Shown here one piece after another: positions 59,863-64,000 of a stretch of 64,000 nucleotides of DNA. The stretch is taken from positions 22,373,809 to 22,437,808 of the forward strand of contig NC_135563.1 in the NCBI RefSeq assembly GCF_964340395.1, read 5' to 3'. Source of the stretch: Glandiceps talaboti (lineage: Eukaryota; Hemichordata; Enteropneusta; Spengelidae). The position numbers and the translations under genes are program-made. How positions within the stretch are numbered: position 1 is the stretch's first letter; every line of letters starts with the position of its first letter. Under the pieces are notes generated by a model that saw only the letters and a program-made list of their open reading frames with translations, made no database searches and was not told the origin of the DNA.

Positions 59863-60162
59863 GACAGAGAGAGAGACAGAGAGAGAGACAGAGAGAGAGA
59901 CAGAGAGAGAGAGAGAGGGGGGAGGGAGAGGGAGAGAGAGATGGAAAGAGGGAGGGAGGGAGAGGGAGAGAAGGAGAGAGAGAAACATACATACATACAT
60001 ACATACATACATACATGCATGCATGCATACATACATACATACATACATACATACATACATACATACATACATACATACATACATACATACATACATACAC
60101 ACATACATACATACATACACACATACATACATACATACATACATACATACATACATACATGC
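59792..60162. repeat. (GA)n to (CATA)n compound microsatellite
   Basis: About 190 bp of GA/CAGA/GGGA repeats is followed by about 175 bp of CATA repeats. Confidence 0.97.
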
Positions 60163-60490
60163 AAAAGCTGCCAATTAGTTAACTAAAATGTTTTATCGAT
60201 TCACTCAACGATCCAGATACTTTTAGTTTATGTACCTAGATAATTGTACAGGAGAAATTACTACAAGTTCCGGCTGTGAGTAATAAAAAATCGTTAGTTG
60301 GAATTATTTTCCCAAAACACCTGTTGATTAAATACCGAACCATCCCTGCAGTACATTACTTGACCACTGTACAATTTTAACACACAGAGAGAGCAATCCC
60401 CAGGTTTACCATGAGTGAGAGTCTTATATTATTATTTTATATTTTATTTCTTGTAAGAAAACGCGCTACACGTGCGTCTCAGTGCGTTGT

Positions 60491-60525
60491 ACCATGGAAG
60501 TATAAGTGGGTTATACTTCCATGGT
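60491..60525. repeat. Perfect 15-bp stem, 5-nt loop hairpin
   Basis: ACCATGGAAGTATAA (60491-60505) and TTATACTTCCATGGT (60511-60525) are exact inverted copies around GTGGG. Confidence 0.85.
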
Positions 60526-60694
60526 TGTACAGACTGAAGTTTAAAAATTGCAATAAAGTAAAGAAAATAACAGCACACATAGAACACATAAAACCGACCC
60601 ACTAAAATAATTCACATTGTATAAAAACCGACAGGTTAAAATCAATCACTTAAAATGTTGTCTAAAAAGATGTGTCTTATATCCACACTAGACG

Positions 60695-61048
60695 ATGGCC
60701 AAGATGAAGATATTCGTCATAAAGAATGTTTCATTTATATATTCTTATCTGCTTACAATAGTCTTTTATCTGTGCAGCTGTGTAGTGATGAATTCCTTTA
60801 CCTTGATACCATTACATACGGTGCATAGTATAGAATCACATTCAGATATCGGTAGACAACAGAAACAAACAAGCAATGACGCGTCGTTGGGGATAAACAG
60901 AGGAGGTTTTGCCGGGAGGTTTTGTTGCCGTGTACGGTATGATCCAGAGTTTCCCTACAGCTGCTCTGAGACCACCAAGCAATTATTTGATCTGAGCCAC
61001 AGTTATGACTGGAATGACAGCGCGAGCGTGGTGTATGAAGAGAAGTAG
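60695..61048 (+). CDS. Candidate secreted peptide, 117 aa, single exon
   Basis: ATG at 60695 sits in a fair context (ACGATGG). Residues 13-34 are strongly hydrophobic (SFIYSYLLTIVFYLCSCVVM), compatible with a signal peptide or anchor. The mature part has Gln/Ser/Asp-rich sequence and then GINRGGFAGRFCCRVRYD and PEFPYSC, with Cys at 77, 78 and 90, and an acidic tail. I recognise no family. A short secreted peptide or prohormone is possible; a chance frame cannot be excluded because no intron or homologue supports it. Confidence 0.38.
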   Translation: MAKMKIFVIKNVSFIYSYLLTIVFYLCSCVVMNSFTLIPLHTVHSIESHSDIGRQQKQTSNDASLGINRGGFAGRFCCRVRYDPEFPYSCSETTKQLFDLSHSYDWNDSASVVYEEK

Positions 61049-62506
61049 CCATGGATACAGATTGTTGACCACTGAAATAGATTAAGGGCAAACAAAACAT
61101 GTACGTATAGTCATAGACAAGTTGGTGGATTACGCGCTTTTTGTATTCTTCACAGTTCGAAGGTCAGAAAGACATTGGCATTAGTTTAAACCCCTCTTCC
61201 CTTTTACTTTTCCTTTGTTTTTGGCTTTGCATTTTCTATTTTTTAAAAATTGCCAGACGTTTTACAAATGTAGTAAAGGGGGAACGATAGTCTCCTAGAC
61301 AGTAGGATTTGGAAGCTACAATTTGTTATCTCAGGTTCACCAAGGTTCAGGAGATTTCCCTTTCTTACAATAAATGACCTTTTTGTCAGAAACCAGACAA
61401 GTCCATATAGAGTTACCAAGGGATTCCAACTACACTATCTTTTGGCATCATTCCCTGAAGTCTTTGCTTTGACGGTGCGGTGCGCGTGATACTCGTACAC
61501 GTATATATTAGCACGCCCCGAATGGTACAAGCTTATTCAACAACACAAACAGTGCAACATGATGTCAGGAATACATGTAAATCAAATTACTCTGTACACA
61601 TTTTGGCCGCGTTGAGTCCATTAGACCTCAGACCACTATAGGCTATGTCTGAGATTAGGCAGTATATATTTGGTGACGCTTGTTGCATTTTAAATAGTAT
61701 GTAATCCTAGCTATCAGCTAATTGCTCGACTAGTATAGTCTTGCAGCTTACAACGTGCTCAAAATACAGCAGCAAGGATCATCACTAAGTTGGACCTATT
61801 CTCCCTTCCTCATTTAATTACATTGTAATAGCCTACATTGGTTGCCAGTTCGCATCTAGATTGACAACAGAGACCTCTGGAGTAACCAGTTACCATGGTT
61901 ACGACAACACAGTTGTGATTACAGGTTGTTTTAACGAGAACCCAGATTCGTATTTTTCATATAGGGTTATTCTAACGAGAACCATTCCATATATAGGGTG
62001 ACTACGCAGGATGGCTGTATTGTATTTATACATGTAATGTACATGTGTGTTGATGAGTGTATGTGTTGTTGTTTATAATCCTTTTGTTTTGGTCATAAAC
62101 ATGTCTAAGCTTGAGCTCCTTGTGTTCATTTCTTCAATCTCACATGCCTGCACACGGTATAGGGTGGAGGTAACCACGACCCACTAACTCTAGTCATGCT
62201 AGTAGTATACTGGGCGTCTGTGTTTTTAAATATAGTAGGCCTTGTATCTAAATATAGAACGTACAGGTGGTCTCAATTTAGGTATGACATCATTTAGGCG
62301 GTGGCTACCTGGGGTGCTTAAACTATTTTCAGCCTTGTTGTGGAACTATGAAAAACGTTGATAAGAGAGAAAATACTGAAGCATCATTACTTTAATCAGA
62401 GATTAAACTTTCATTTATAGGAAAACTGTCGATTATATATCCAGGTTTTCGCGTAAAATTTTGATTTTCACATTCTCCTGAAGAGGGCGCGCTCACAATA
62501 TGTCCA
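61049..62506. other. Intergenic region before the KHA-domain gene
   Basis: No ORF of note. It contains a CTCAGACCAC hairpin at 61,627 and a GTTACCATGGTTAC site at 61,889. Confidence 0.5.
61627..61653. repeat. CTCAGACCACTATAG hairpin family member
   Basis: CTCAGACCACTATAGGC is followed by TATGTCTGAG; the arms CTCAGAC and GTCTGAG pair. Confidence 0.65.
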
Positions 62507-63844
62507 ATGCGCATGAGTAACAGTCCAAAATGGCAGCCTCCATCAGGTGTGGTTGCCAAATATAAACAAAGATTGGTGGTGACAGTAAGTTATTTGAGTT
62601 GCAGATTTCTAACCCTCCACATCGGCGTTGTTCGGGAAATTATTTCTGGAACGTTGATGGAAACAAGGATCATCCCAGACATGATGCGTATAACTTTGAT
62701 TAGAAATGGTGGATCTGGAGTACGGGACATGCGGGAGGGTGAGGTAAGCTGAGAGGGGACCGTCACATTACTTTCTTCAGTCCTGTCTGCAGACGGAGTA
62801 ATTTGGGGTGGGATTACGACGGGTCATTTCGTCGTGTCGCGGAAGAATTGACAGCTCTAGTGTGCGAGGATGCGACGAAAGAACATCAACCCAAAGGTTG
62901 TCATGTGATTATTCCATCTGAGAATGTACGCAGAACAGTCCTGCTCGAATCTTGTGTTGTGGCATTGTCCATCTCCGATGTTAGAACAGGGACAGTTATG
63001 GAAATATGCACCCCGTTCACTCCAACACGTATTTTCGGAGTGAACGGAGCGCATATTTCCAGAGTAAAGGACGGGACAGTGTCAGAATCGAGTCCCGACT
63101 TACTCCGTCTGCAAGCAGTACTGTACTCAGGGGCCATGTACTGTAAAATACATGGACATTGAAATACAAACTGTCACCGAAGTCGGTTTCTTTGCAAAGT
63201 TACTTTTGTCGAGGAGTGATATTGTAAGTGGTAATTTATAATGATTGGAAAGACTTTCTTATCGACCCAAGGGTGGCCATTCCACACAAACCAAGTTTTG
63301 CACCCATTGTAGATGATATCAAAAGTCCTTCTATGATGATGCAAATAGGACTTTTGATAGAGGTGCTATTAATGTAGTCCTGCTTGCAGACGGTGCACAC
63401 GTTTCGGAGAAGCTAGGGACGACTTACTCCGTATGCAAGCAGGACTACTATTATTAATGCAGCCACTGGGATAATGGCAGAATTGTTTCCACTATTTGCT
63501 TATCAGCTGGGGTGAGTCATAAACTTTTGCCACCTCTTGCCCAGTGGCTTTACAAGAAAACAAATATAAAATGTGTAACTTTTTTTTAGTTCCATAGATG
63601 CAATACTGTAAATTACATACAGACAGACAACCAACACTATCTGATATTTACATGTAGCGTATTGGTAATACTTGTACAATGCTGTTGAAAACGTGTTTCA
63701 CTTTTATATTTTGTAGGTTGTTCTTTTACCAGAGACTATCGATGAACTGTTTGACACAGCTAGCAGTTTATTTGATGTAAATAGAAGCCGAGTGGTTTTG
63801 TACACAGACAGGGGTGCCAAAGTCAAAGACATCAAGCTTGTCAG
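62507..63844 (+). CDS. KHA-like domain protein, first two coding exons (runs off window)
   Basis: Exon 1 (62507-62584, 26 codons) ends KYKQRLVVT before GTAAGT. Exon 2 (63717-63844) follows a TTTTGTAG acceptor in phase 0 and reads VVLLPETIDELFDTASSLF, DVNRSRVVLYTDRGAKVKDI, KLVR, then GTAAAA. The pattern of a short strand, PxTxxELxxxAS, a strand with an RG turn and DIxLVR matches the KHA domain found at the N-terminus of KCTD9 and the C-terminus of plant Shaker-type K+ channels. The rest (a BTB domain and pentapeptides if KCTD9-like) would lie beyond 64,000. The start could be ATG 62507 or 62513. An overlapping ATGGCAGCC at 62530 is in another frame and soon hits a stop. Confidence 0.6.
62779..63122. 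mobile_element. MITE, about 344 bp, full copy
   Basis: Terminal inverted repeats are AGTCCTGTCTGCAGACGGAG (62779-) and CTCCGTCTGCAAGCAGTACT (to 63122). A second, central inverted repeat pairs GGAAATATGCACCCCGTTCA and its partner ending GCATATTTCC. It lies inside intron 1 of the KHA gene. The 119-codon frame over it is a by-product. No transposase. Confidence 0.8.
63375..63447. mobile_element. Same MITE family, internally deleted 73-bp copy
   Basis: It begins TAGTCCTGCTTGCAGACGG and ends CCGTATGCAAGCAGGACTA, with only about 35 bp between. The ends match the 62,779 element but pair better (one mismatch), suggesting a younger copy. Confidence 0.8.
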
Positions 63845-64000
63845 GTAAAAATAGTCTTACATCTTACAGCTAAAATAGTGTAGGCTTGGTGTTCCACCCA
63901 TGCAACATGACATTTATTACACACCCTCAGACAACTTCTAATGCAAAAGAAACAATTACATCAGTGCTGTGCACGGTAGAGATGTAGAAGTAGTCAAGTT

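Larger units (their letters stand above)
57879..60694. other. 3' flank of the GPI-type gene, no further gene seen
   Basis: It contains two small hairpins, an irregular tandem repeat and a large microsatellite block. The 101-codon frame at 58952-59257 has no family features. AATAAA near 59253 and 59340 could serve transcripts from either side. Confidence 0.5.

Noticed and set aside
62803-63162. 119-codon frame with moderate GC
   Set aside because: It lies wholly within the MITE, and its two halves are inverted copies of each other in part.

Overview
The window is animal (metazoan) genomic DNA. It is AT-rich, its genes are split by GT-AG introns, there is no operon-like packing, and it holds a very large amount of simple and tandem repeat. 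The best anchored gene is an invertebrate-type Kv channel-interacting protein (KChIP, neuronal calcium sensor superfamily). Gene content and repeat style suggest a non-vertebrate bilaterian, plausibly marine, but the species cannot be fixed from the sequence. I saw no rRNA, convincing tRNA, CRISPR or prokaryotic feature, and no reverse transcriptase or transposase ORF; the mobile DNA I see is short, non-coding and foldback/MITE-like.

Layout. 1-10,329: non-coding DNA, probably upstream intron or flank of the KChIP gene, with foldback elements and a 20-copy 67-bp minisatellite. 10,330-31,525 (+): six exons of the KChIP-like gene, giving 154 codons from the CPTG-type degenerate EF-hand 1 to the stop; the N-terminal exon(s) were not found. 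Its introns carry a 50-copy 34-bp minisatellite that ends about 70 bp before an exon, a 16-copy 21-bp array, (ATG)n, (AG)n and several foldbacks. 31,526-41,270: 3' UTR and intergenic DNA. 41,270-42,012: a possible promoter and first exon with two CCAAT boxes (weak). 42,260-44,945: four tandem copies of a block that pairs an AAGTC-type satellite with about 450 bp of unique spacer. 45,718-46,245: a large foldback with microsatellites in both arms.

47,308-50,649 (+): first exon of a type II membrane protein, with a possible second exon. 54,941-57,878 (+): a complete small gene for a secreted, probably GPI-anchored 202-204 aa protein. 60,695-61,048 (+): a possible 117-aa secreted peptide. 62,507-63,844 (+), continuing past the window: the 5' end of a gene encoding a KHA-like domain (the domain seen at the N-terminus of KCTD9 and the C-terminus of plant K+ channels); its first intron holds two copies of one MITE.

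The genes do not form a pathway. KChIP binds Kv4 channels, and the KHA-like domain is also known from K+-channel-related proteins, but that adjacency is probably coincidence. The most unusual feature is how often repeat expansion touches splice sites: the exon-5 donor of the KChIP gene is amplified fourfold, the exon-3 donor appears duplicated, and long arrays abut exons 1 and 2.
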